From NCBI RefSeq assembly GCF_000058485.1, contig NC_008278.1, positions 186,001-250,000 of the forward strand: 64,000 bases of DNA. Reading direction: 5' to 3'. The DNA comes from Frankia alni ACN14a. GTDB lineage: Bacteria > Actinomycetota > Actinomycetes > Frankiales > Frankiaceae. The notes under the pieces were generated by a model. The model saw only the letters and a list, made by a program, of their open reading frames with translations. It was not told the DNA's origin and did no database searches. Position 1 is the stretch's first letter; each line of letters begins with the position of its first letter. The translations under genes and the position numbers were made by a program. Positions 1 through 7,281 of the stretch are shown here, piece by piece.

Positions 1-1
1 G

Positions 2-1084
2 TACCTGAATCTGCTCGCCGCGGCCGCCGCCGATGCCGTCGCCGACGCGGGCCTCGACCGAGCGGCCATCGACGGCCTGGTGCTCTCCTCCTCGATCCCG
101 CAGCCGTTCGAACGTAATCCCGCCGAGGTCGCCGAGTATCTGGGCCTCGGGGCCGCCTATACGGCGATGGCCCCCTACGGCGGTCGCCCGGCCACCGACG
201 TCCTGCACCTCGCCCGCTCGGCCGTTCGCGCCGGACTCGCCACCAACGTGCTCGTGCTGTCGGCCGACACCTTCGCCACCACGCTCGGCCTCGAGGGGGC
301 GATCGACCTCTATATGAAGAGTTTCGACGCCAGCTACGAGCGACCGTTCGGTCCGCTGATCCCGACGGCTTTCGCGCTCATGGCCGCCCGGCACGTCCAC
401 GACTACGGCACCAGCATGGAGCAGCTCGCCCGGGTCGCGGTCAGCATCCGCAAGCACGGCCTGCTCAACCCACACACCGAGGTGTCGGGCGAGCTGACCG
501 TGCGATCCGTCGTCGACGATGTCCTGGTGTCGACGCCGCTGACGCGGTCGATGCTCGCCCTGATCTCCACCGGTGGGGCGCAGGGCTTCGTCGTGACCCG
601 CGAGCGGGTCGACCGCCGCTCGGTGGCGCTGCTGGGGTACGGCGAGGCGAGTGCGTTCATGAGCCTGTCCCAGGCGCCGAGTCTGGTCCACTTCGCGCAC
701 ATCCGCCGGGCCGCGGACCTCGCCCTGCGACAGGCGGACGCGGAGCTGACGGACGTCGACTTCGTGCAGTTCTACGATCCGGCCACGATCGTGCCCCTGA
801 TCCTGCTGGAGTCGATCGGATTCTGCGGTCCGGGCGAGGGCGGCGCCTTCGTCGAGGACGGTGCCATCGAGATCGGTGGCCGCCTGCCGATGAACACCCA
901 CGGCGGCACGCTGGCCTTCCGCCATCCCGGCATGGGCGCCGCCCTCGACTCGGTCGTCGAGGCGGTCACCCAGCTTCGCGGTGAGGCGGGGCCGAGGCAG
1001 GTGCGGGATGCCGGGCTCGGGCTCGTGCACGGACAGGGGAGCTGGCTGGCGAACAACGGTTTCCTGATCCTGGGGAGTTCGTGA
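2..1084 (+). CDS. Thiolase-like protein (SCP-x/Ltp type), 5' end missing
   Basis: The reading frame is open from base 2, so the N-terminus lies outside the window. The visible 360 residues read as an SCP-x/lipid-transfer thiolase: the C-terminal half has NTHGG (bases about 895-909), then the family's QLRGEAG segment and the closing glycine-rich VHGQGSW. I do not see the reactive-cysteine motif of true thiolases in the N-terminal half; the corresponding stretch reads PYGGRPATD. Known biology: such thiolase-fold proteins pair with DUF35 proteins and some, such as Ltp2 in steroid side-chain breakdown, are retro-aldolases. The stop codon shares bases with the start of the DUF35 gene, supporting a complex. 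Either a degradative thiolase or an aldolase is possible; I favour the non-canonical kind. Confidence 0.82.
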   Translation, partial: YLNLLAAAAADAVADAGLDRAAIDGLVLSSSIPQPFERNPAEVAEYLGLGAAYTAMAPYGGRPATDVLHLARSAVRAGLATNVLVLSADTFATTLGLEGAIDLYMKSFDASYERPFGPLIPTAFALMAARHVHDYGTSMEQLARVAVSIRKHGLLNPHTEVSGELTVRSVVDDVLVSTPLTRSMLALISTGGAQGFVVTRERVDRRSVALLGYGEASAFMSLSQAPSLVHFAHIRRAADLALRQADAELTDVDFVQFYDPATIVPLILLESIGFCGPGEGGAFVEDGAIEIGGRLPMNTHGGTLAFRHPGMGAALDSVVEAVTQLRGEAGPRQVRDAGLGLVHGQGSWLANNGFLILGSS

Positions 1085-1554
1085 TGAACGACGGCGCCGA
1101 CGCGGTGAGGGCTGACGGGGTGGGGGCTGACGGGGTGGGGGCCGACGCGGTGCGGAAGGTCGACCCGTCCAGCGACGTGGAGGCCACCTTCTGGGACGGC
1201 TGCTCGCGCGGGGAGTTCTGGCTCCAGCACTGCACGGCCTGCGACGCCTGGCAGTTCTACCCGCGTAGCCTCTGCTCGCACTGCTGGGCTCCCACCTCGG
1301 AGCTCGAGTGGCGTCGGCCGGCTGGCGGCGCGGTCCTCGAGTCCTTCAGCGTGGTGCACCGCGGCAGCGGCCCGTTCGCCGACTACGCACCGTACGTCGT
1401 GGCCCTGGTCCGCTTCGACGAGGGGCCGATCATGATGTCCAACGTCGTGGGTGACGTCGAGGGCCTGGCCATCGGGGACCGCCTGGAGCTGGACTTCGCC
1501 GAGCGGGCCGGCCGTGTCGTCCCGGTCTTCACCCGGGCGGGCAAGCTGTCATGA
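1084..1554 (+). CDS. DUF35 zinc-ribbon/OB-fold protein, thiolase partner
   Basis: A 156-residue protein with the two-part DUF35 layout: a rubredoxin-like zinc ribbon (CTACDAW followed by CSHC, four cysteines in two CxxC pairs) and a beta-rich OB-fold that ends near LDFAERAGR. Proteins of this family act as acyl-CoA-binding or scaffold partners of thiolase-like enzymes. The start ATG overlaps the preceding stop (TGATG at 1082-1086); a GTG three bases earlier is also possible. The N-terminus holds a short ADGVGADGVGADAV repeat encoded by a tandem 15-base unit, which is probably disordered. It is almost certainly translated together with the thiolase-like gene. Confidence 0.85.
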   Translation: MNDGADAVRADGVGADGVGADAVRKVDPSSDVEATFWDGCSRGEFWLQHCTACDAWQFYPRSLCSHCWAPTSELEWRRPAGGAVLESFSVVHRGSGPFADYAPYVVALVRFDEGPIMMSNVVGDVEGLAIGDRLELDFAERAGRVVPVFTRAGKLS

Positions 1555-2306
1555 GTGAGAGCGTGCTCATCACCGGGGCCAGCGCTGGCCTGGGCGCCGG
1601 CATGGCGCGGATCTTCGCCGCGCGCGGTGCTGACCTCGCGATCACGGCTCGCCGCCTCGACCGGCTGAACGAGCTCCGTACCGCCGTCGTGACGGAGCAC
1701 CCGGGCCGGACCGTCGTGACCTACGCCCTGGACGTCAACGACCACGACGCCGTCTTCGAGGCGTTCGAAGCCGCGGCGCAGCACCTCGGGCACCTGGACC
1801 GGATCGTCGTCAACGCCGGGCTGGGGAAGGGCTCGGCGGTCGGGGCGGGGCACTTGCGCGGCAACCGCGACACCGCTCTGACCAACTTCGTAGGCGGCAT
1901 CGCCCAGTGCGAGGCCGCCATGCGCATCCTGTACCGGCAGGGCCGCGGCCAGCTCGTGGTGATCTCCTCGGTGGTGGCCGCCCGAGGCATGCCCGGACCG
2001 ATGAACGTGTACGCCGCCTCGAAGGTGGCACTCACCCACCTCGCCGAGGGCATCCGCGGGGATGTCCGGGCCAAGGGGCTTCCCATCACGGTCTCGACGA
2101 TCCGGCCGGGCTACATCGACTCGGAGATGCAGAGCAGGTCCGGGCGACGCCACCCGCTGCTGATGGACGCGGACGTCGGCTGCACGGCGATGGTCGACGC
2201 CATCCAGCGAGAGGTCCGTGACGCCTGCGTGCCGCGCTGGCCCTGGACGGCGTTCGCCGCCGGCCTGAAGGTCCTGCCCATGTCCGTCGTCCGTCGGATG
2301 GTCTGA
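1551..2306 (+). CDS. Short-chain dehydrogenase/reductase
   Basis: A 251-residue classical SDR. The nucleotide-binding motif TGASAGLG is at residues 8-15, VNAG follows at about 87-90, and the catalytic set is Ser140, Tyr154 and Lys158 (YAASK). The cofactor region after the first strand (TARRLDR) has arginines, which suggests NADP(H). The ATG overlaps the DUF35 stop, so the gene is in the same transcription unit. In this catabolic context it probably oxidises or reduces a hydroxy/keto group of a CoA-bound intermediate, but the substrate cannot be read from the sequence. Confidence 0.88.
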   Translation: MSESVLITGASAGLGAGMARIFAARGADLAITARRLDRLNELRTAVVTEHPGRTVVTYALDVNDHDAVFEAFEAAAQHLGHLDRIVVNAGLGKGSAVGAGHLRGNRDTALTNFVGGIAQCEAAMRILYRQGRGQLVVISSVVAARGMPGPMNVYAASKVALTHLAEGIRGDVRAKGLPITVSTIRPGYIDSEMQSRSGRRHPLLMDADVGCTAMVDAIQREVRDACVPRWPWTAFAAGLKVLPMSVVRRMV

Positions 2307-2340
2307 CCCGGCGCCCTCTCTGTGCGGAAAGAGGCTCCTG

Positions 2341-3117
2341 ATGAGCTACCAGCATGTCCGGCTCGAGCGGGTCGGCGCCACGCGTGTCGTCACCATCGAC
2401 AACCCGCCGGTGAACGCCCTCCATCCCGACGTCGCGGCGGACATCGAGCGAGCGGCGCGCGAGGTCGAGGAGGACACCACAGCCCGGTCGATGATTCTGA
2501 CCGGGGCGGGACGGTGTTTCGTTGCCGGTGGCGACATCCGGTACTTCACCGAGATCGACCGCCGGGGCGCGGCCGACATGGCACTGCGGGTGCAGCGCAT
2601 GCAGAACGCCCTGTTCGATCTTCGGGTCCCGGTGATCGCGGCGGTCAACGGGCACGCCCTCGGGGGCGGTCTGGAGCTCCTGCTGTCCTGTGACTTCGCC
2701 ATTGCCGACGAGCAGGCGAAGATCGGTGTCACCGAGGTGCAACTCGGCCTGATCCCCGGCGCGGGTGGAACGCAGATGCTGTTTTCAGCCCTTCCCGTCG
2801 GCACGGCGAAGCGGCTGCTGTTCACCGGCGACCGGTTGACGGCCACCGAGGCTGCGCGGATCGGCCTCGTCGACCAGGTGTGCGACGAAGGGAAGGCCGT
2901 CGAGGCCGCGCTCGACGTCGCCGCCCGGATCAACTCCGCGGGGCCGTTGGCCGTCGAAGCGGCGAAGCGGTCGGCCAACTACCGCCTGCGGCATTCGCTC
3001 GACGAGGGACATCGACGCGAGGTTGAGATCTTTGCCGCTCTGTTCGAGACCGCCGACCACCGTGAGGGCATCGCCGCCTTCCTCGAGCGCCGCGCTCCCG
3101 CGTACGAGCGACGGTGA
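2341..3117 (+). CDS. Enoyl-CoA hydratase/isomerase (crotonase family)
   Basis: 258 residues, the usual length. The oxyanion-hole segments are present: the FVAGGDIRYF motif and GHALGGGLELLLSCD. Both glutamates of true hydratases can be placed, one in GGGLE and one in VTEVQLG, so hydration of an enoyl-CoA is more likely than an unrelated crotonase activity. A purine-rich GAAAGAGG lies just upstream of the ATG, 34 bases after the previous gene, so it is probably co-transcribed with the flanking SDR genes. It fits the hydration step of a beta-oxidation-like route. Confidence 0.88.
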   Translation: MSYQHVRLERVGATRVVTIDNPPVNALHPDVAADIERAAREVEEDTTARSMILTGAGRCFVAGGDIRYFTEIDRRGAADMALRVQRMQNALFDLRVPVIAAVNGHALGGGLELLLSCDFAIADEQAKIGVTEVQLGLIPGAGGTQMLFSALPVGTAKRLLFTGDRLTATEAARIGLVDQVCDEGKAVEAALDVAARINSAGPLAVEAAKRSANYRLRHSLDEGHRREVEIFAALFETADHREGIAAFLERRAPAYERR

Positions 3118-3869
3118 GGACTGTGGACGGGGACGTCGCCGTCGTCACGGGGGGCGGTGGAGGTCTCGGCGCTGCGGTGTCCCGGCGCCTGGCCGACGAC
3201 GGCTGGAGCGTGGTGGTCGTCGACATCGTCCCGGAGGGTGCGCGGGCGGTGGCGGAGTCCATCACCTCGGTCGGCGGTCGGGCCGTCGTGGCGGTCGCTG
3301 ACATCAGCGACCCGGCGCGGGTCGACGAGCTCAGGGACGAGGCTGCGGCGGCGTTCGGCCGACCGGTGGCCGCGCTCGTGAACCTGGCCGGTGCGGTGCG
3401 TAACTCGGTCCTGTCCAAGCTGTCCGACGCCGACTTCGAGCTCGTGCTGCGGACGCACCTGTTCGCGACGATGCACACGGTGCGTGCCTTCGGGCCCGGG
3501 ATGAAGGCCGCGGGCTTCGGCCGGATCGTGAACACGAGCTCGGTGGCAGCGCGTGGGGTCGTCGCCGGGATCAGCTACAGCTCGGCCAAGGGCGGGATCG
3601 AAGGCCTGACCCGGTCGGCCGCGGTCGAGCTGGCCCGCCACGGGGTCACGGTCAACTGCATCGAGCCCGGCGTGATCGCCACCGGAATGTTCCTGGGCAC
3701 GCCGGCGGAGTTCCAGGCGGCCCAGGTGGCCCAGATCCCGGTGGGCCGGGCGGGCCACCCCGAGGAGATCGCGGCGGCCGTCTCCTTCCTGGTCTCGCCC
3801 GAGTCGGCCTACATCACAGGGCAGACCCTGACGGTCTGCGGCGGGCTTTCGGTCGGCGCCCTGCGCTGA
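3114..3869 (+). CDS. SDR oxidoreductase, FabG-like
   Basis: A 251-residue SDR starting at GTG 3114, overlapping the hydratase stop (GTGA). The Rossmann motif TGGGGGLG is at residues 12-19, an acidic residue ends strand 2 (VVVVD), suggesting NAD(H), and the catalytic residues are Ser143, Tyr155 and Lys159 (YSSAK). The C-terminal segment AYITGQTLTVCGG is the standard FabG/hydroxyacyl dehydrogenase ending. Position directly after an enoyl-CoA hydratase suggests a 3-hydroxyacyl-CoA dehydrogenase role (inference). Confidence 0.87.
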   Translation: MRTVDGDVAVVTGGGGGLGAAVSRRLADDGWSVVVVDIVPEGARAVAESITSVGGRAVVAVADISDPARVDELRDEAAAAFGRPVAALVNLAGAVRNSVLSKLSDADFELVLRTHLFATMHTVRAFGPGMKAAGFGRIVNTSSVAARGVVAGISYSSAKGGIEGLTRSAAVELARHGVTVNCIEPGVIATGMFLGTPAEFQAAQVAQIPVGRAGHPEEIAAAVSFLVSPESAYITGQTLTVCGGLSVGALR

Positions 3870-3884
3870 GCTGGTGCACGGCTC

Positions 3885-3913
3885 TTGACCCCGGGACCTG
3901 CGTTCATCACAAT
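3885..3913 (+). promoter_or_regulatory. Possible sigma70-type promoter
   Basis: TTGACC at 3885-3890 and CACAAT at 3908-3913 are separated by 17 bases, in an unusually AT-rich stretch for this DNA. It lies 40 bases before the racemase-like gene and after the end of the SDR operon, so it could start a second transcript. Only the hexamer match supports it. Confidence 0.35.
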
Positions 3914-3952
3914 ATCGAACGGGCGCTTGATTTTATTTCAGGGAGATGCGAG

Positions 3953-4732
3953 ATGCGACTTGCCGTCGTACACATCAACGCCGAGCGTGGATCCGAGCCG
4001 TACACCGAGATGGTCACCGAGGTCTTCAACCGCGTGAAGCGTCCGGAGACCGAGATCGTTCACCGCTGGGCCAGGCTCAGGCGCGCCTCCGACACCGTCT
4101 TCGGCTACCCGTACCTGCTGAACGCCGTCGACGTGATCCACAACATCCTGGATGCCGGTCGCAGCGGGGTCGACGGCGCGATGGTCGCGTGCAGCGGGGA
4201 CCCGGGCATCACCGAGGCGCGCACCCTGGTCGACATCCCGGTCGTCGGCCCCTGGGAGGCGACGCTCCATCTCGCGAGCTCCTACGCCTACCGGTTCGGC
4301 GTGGTGACGGTCGAGGACCGCGCCTGGGCGGAGACCTGTCACAGCCTGATCGCCCGCAACGGTCTGCTTGACCGGTGCGTCGGCGTCGAACGGATCGAGA
4401 CGCCGTCGGCGAAGGCGTTCACCGAAGGCTTCGGCAATCCGGACTTCGTGGTGGAGGACATTCGCCGCCAGGCCGGGAAGCTCGTCGACCGGGGCGCCGG
4501 TGCCATCGTCATCGGCTCGGCCGGTCTGAGCACGATGGCGGCGGCCGCGGGTCTGCACAGCATCGACGGCGGAATCCCGGTCTTCGAGACCCTCAGCGTC
4601 GGGCTCAAGACACTCGAGCTGCGCGTCGAGCTGACCCAGAAGGGCGGCCTTCCCCCGACCAGTCGCACGGGCTACACCCAGCGGCTCGCCGAGGCCGACA
4701 CCGATCGCGTCCGCGCCCTGTTCGGGCTCTGA
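3953..4732 (+). CDS. Asp/Glu/hydantoin racemase-family protein with one catalytic cysteine
   Basis: 259 residues with the alternating Rossmann-like pattern of the Asp/Glu racemase superfamily. The first active-site cysteine is Cys80 in VACSGDPG. The second, expected in the GCAG-like motif of the C-terminal half, is Ser189 in VIGSAGLS. Two-cysteine members racemise amino acids or hydantoins; one-cysteine members include decarboxylases and isomerases, so this is probably not a racemase. A good ribosome site (GGGAG) precedes the ATG. Its place next to CoA-ester genes suggests work on a carboxylated intermediate, which is inference. Confidence 0.75.
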   Translation: MRLAVVHINAERGSEPYTEMVTEVFNRVKRPETEIVHRWARLRRASDTVFGYPYLLNAVDVIHNILDAGRSGVDGAMVACSGDPGITEARTLVDIPVVGPWEATLHLASSYAYRFGVVTVEDRAWAETCHSLIARNGLLDRCVGVERIETPSAKAFTEGFGNPDFVVEDIRRQAGKLVDRGAGAIVIGSAGLSTMAAAAGLHSIDGGIPVFETLSVGLKTLELRVELTQKGGLPPTSRTGYTQRLAEADTDRVRALFGL

Positions 4733-4759
4733 GCGCGGGTTCAACCAGAGGAGAAGAAG

Positions 4760-5938
4760 ATGGTGAACGCTTCCGTTGCCCACTCGCTGCTGACCGAGGA
4801 GGAGCGCGAGTTCCAGACGGTGGTGCGCCGATTCATGGACACGCACGTCCGGCCGATCGTGCCCGACATGGAACGCGCGGGACGGCCGCCGGCCGAGCTG
4901 CTCAAGCTGATGGGGGACCAGGGGCTGCTCGGCTGCTTCGCTCCGGAGGAGTACGGCGGTGGCGGCGGAAGCCTGATGACCCGGGCCATCGTGGCCGAGG
5001 AGACGGCGCGGGTGGATGCCGGCCTCGATGCCACGCTCTTCGTGAACATGAGCCTGATCGCGCGCCACCTGATCAAACGAGGCACCGAGGGACAGAAGCG
5101 CAAGTACCTCGTGCCGCTCATCGCGGGAACGTCGTCGGCGTCCATCTGCCTGACCGAGCCGCACGGCGGTTCGGACGCGCTCAGTCCCAGGACGACAGCC
5201 CGGCTCGACGGGGACGAGTGGGTCATCGACGGCTCCAAGACTTTCATCACCAACGCTCCGATCGCGGACGTCTTCCTGGTGTTCGCCCGGACCAGCGGCG
5301 AGAACCGCCGAGCCCGGGGTGGCACCGCGTTCTTTGTCGAGAAGGACACCCCTGGCCTGTCGGTGGGCCAGCCCTTCGACAAGCTTTCGCTGCGGAGTTC
5401 GCCGACCGCCGAGGTCTTTCTGGACAACGTGCGGGTCTCGTGGGACCAGGTACTCGGCGAGGTCGACATGGGCTTCTACTACATGCTCGAGGGCCTCGAC
5501 CTGGAGCGGGTGTTCGAGGGGGCGTCCAACACCGGCATAGCCCAGGCCTGCCTGGAGCTGGCGGTGGAGTACTCCGGCCAGCGGACGGTGTTCGGCGAAC
5601 AGCTCTCGTCCTACCAGCTCACCCAGGACAAGATCGCCCGGATCGCGACCGGTGTGGAGATGTCCCGCGTGATGTTCTATCACCTCATCCGCGAGCTGGA
5701 GCGGGGCGAGGAGCTCACCAGATCCTCGGCGATCCTCAAGCTCTACAGCTCGCAGGTGGCGGTCGAGGCTTCGCGGGAGGTGGTCCAGATCCTCGGCGGC
5801 TACGGCCTGATGGAGGAGTACCCCGCCGCGCGGCTCTACCGCGACGCCAAGCACCACGAGATCGGCGCGGGCACCAGCGAGATCATGAAGGTGATCATCG
5901 CCCGCGAGACCTACAAGGCCGCTGGCGCGGGACGATGA
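4760..5938 (+). CDS. Acyl-CoA dehydrogenase, isovaleryl-CoA dehydrogenase type
   Basis: A 392-residue FAD enzyme of normal length. The flavin-binding segments ICLTEPHGGSDA and the C-terminal ARLYRDAK...GAGTSEI are present. At the position where medium-chain enzymes carry the catalytic glutamate (YEGT) this protein has GAGT; the glutamate is instead Glu249 in GLDLER, as in isovaleryl- and long-chain acyl-CoA dehydrogenases. This points to a branched or bulky acyl-CoA. AGAGGAG lies before the ATG. The stop overlaps the start of a second acyl-CoA dehydrogenase, and the two may form a heteromeric enzyme as in steroid catabolism. Confidence 0.9.
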   Translation: MVNASVAHSLLTEEEREFQTVVRRFMDTHVRPIVPDMERAGRPPAELLKLMGDQGLLGCFAPEEYGGGGGSLMTRAIVAEETARVDAGLDATLFVNMSLIARHLIKRGTEGQKRKYLVPLIAGTSSASICLTEPHGGSDALSPRTTARLDGDEWVIDGSKTFITNAPIADVFLVFARTSGENRRARGGTAFFVEKDTPGLSVGQPFDKLSLRSSPTAEVFLDNVRVSWDQVLGEVDMGFYYMLEGLDLERVFEGASNTGIAQACLELAVEYSGQRTVFGEQLSSYQLTQDKIARIATGVEMSRVMFYHLIRELERGEELTRSSAILKLYSSQVAVEASREVVQILGGYGLMEEYPAARLYRDAKHHEIGAGTSEIMKVIIARETYKAAGAGR

Positions 5939-7104
5939 GCATCGAAACCAACCGCTACCTCACCGAGGACGCGCTCGAGCTCCGTTCCGTCGTGCGCCGG
6001 TTCGTGTCCGAGAAGATGTCGCGTTCCGACGCCGCGGGGTGGGACAAGGCGGCGCATTTCCCGCGCCCCGTCCTCGACGAGTTGGCCGAGCTGGGCGTGA
6101 TGGGCCTGGCCATCCCGGAGGAGCACGGCGGTGTCGGTCGCGACATCCACGCGACGCTGATGGTGATCGAGGAGCTGTCGAAGCGGAGCATGGCCGTGGC
6201 CATCCCGTACATCATGGCCGCCTGCTACGCCGGGATGACGGTCGTCGACTGCGCCTCGAAGGAACAGAAGGCGCAGTGGCTGCCGGAGATCGCGGCCGGG
6301 CGCATGCTGTTCGCCTACGGCTGGACGGAGCCGGATGTCGGGGCCGACCTGGCGAGTGTGAGAACCACGGTGCGGCGCGACGGTGACGAGCTGGTCATCA
6401 ACGGTGCCAAACGCTTCTGCACCGGCGCCGGCCTCAGCGACTACATCTACACGCTGGCCAACTCCGACCCCGGCGGAGCGAGGTACCGCAACCTGAGCCT
6501 GGTCCTCGTCCCGCCCGACGCCGAGGGCGTGACCATCACGCCGATCGACGCGATGGGCATCAAGGGCAGCCAGACGACCGATGTCGTCTTCGACGACGTG
6601 CGAGTGCCGGCCGACCTGCTGATGGGGGGTGAGGACGGGTGGAACCGCGGTTGGTCGATGATCACTGGGACCGGTCTCGACGTCGAGAAGCTCGAGGTCG
6701 CGGCCATGGCGCTGGGCCTGGGGATCGCCGCGTACGAGGACGCGCTGGCCTACGCCGAGCAACGCGAGCAGTTCGGTGTGCCGATCCTGAAGCACCAGTC
6801 GGTCGCGCACACCTTGGCGAACATGCGGGTCCAGCTCTACGCGTCGCGCCTGGTTCTCGACGATGCGGCCGAGTTGGCCGACCGGAACGACGTGTGTGGC
6901 GTGCAGACGTCCATGGCGAAGCTCTTCGTCACCGAGACCTGCCGGCAGGTCGTGCTCGACGCCCAGACGATCCTCGGCGCGTACGGGTATGTCGCCGACT
7001 TCGATGTGGAGCGCTACGTCCGCGATGCCCTCCTGATGCCGATCATCGGTGGCTCGTCGGCGATCCAGCGCAACAACATCCACAACTGGTCGCGCCGGCG
7101 CTGA
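5935..7104 (+). CDS. Acyl-CoA dehydrogenase (second of pair)
   Basis: 389 residues from ATG 5935, which overlaps the previous stop (ATGA). Flavin-binding motifs read AYGWTEPDVGADLA and the C-terminal ILGAYGYVADFDVERYVRDA. The C-terminal base position has GGSSA; a glutamate on the earlier helix (GLDVEKLEV) is the likely base, the same arrangement as in the neighbouring paralogue. The proteins are clearly different in sequence, so this is not a recent duplication. The acyl-CoA specificity cannot be predicted from sequence alone. Confidence 0.9.
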   Translation: MSIETNRYLTEDALELRSVVRRFVSEKMSRSDAAGWDKAAHFPRPVLDELAELGVMGLAIPEEHGGVGRDIHATLMVIEELSKRSMAVAIPYIMAACYAGMTVVDCASKEQKAQWLPEIAAGRMLFAYGWTEPDVGADLASVRTTVRRDGDELVINGAKRFCTGAGLSDYIYTLANSDPGGARYRNLSLVLVPPDAEGVTITPIDAMGIKGSQTTDVVFDDVRVPADLLMGGEDGWNRGWSMITGTGLDVEKLEVAAMALGLGIAAYEDALAYAEQREQFGVPILKHQSVAHTLANMRVQLYASRLVLDDAAELADRNDVCGVQTSMAKLFVTETCRQVVLDAQTILGAYGYVADFDVERYVRDALLMPIIGGSSAIQRNNIHNWSRRR

Positions 7105-7179
7105 TGGCCGTCCGTCCGTGACCGGACCCTGGAGGAACATCGTGCGTAGGGCGGGTGCGGCTGACCTGGCACCTCGAAT

Positions 7180-7193
7180 ACCGATCTATCGGT
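7180..7193. promoter_or_regulatory. Perfect palindrome upstream of LuxR gene
   Basis: ACCGAT-CT-ATCGGT is a perfect 6+2+6 inverted repeat. It sits in the 177-base gap between the dehydrogenase operon and the LuxR-type regulator, 19 bases upstream of a TTGACC (7212-7217) that could be a -35 element. The position fits an operator used by the regulator itself or by another factor. Confidence 0.4.
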
Positions 7194-7281
7194 CGCACGC
7201 TCGAATCCTTGTTGACCAACTTCCCGCATCGCTCTAGTCTCGAGCGCTCACCAGATTCAGCGGCGTCAGGTCGGAGCTGTC

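Noticed and set aside
3938-5857. Long reverse-strand open frame of 639 codons opposite the racemase-like and acyl-CoA dehydrogenase genes
   Set aside because: It is antisense to two clear genes and its product is His/Arg/Gly-rich with no recognisable motif; long antisense frames are expected at this GC content.
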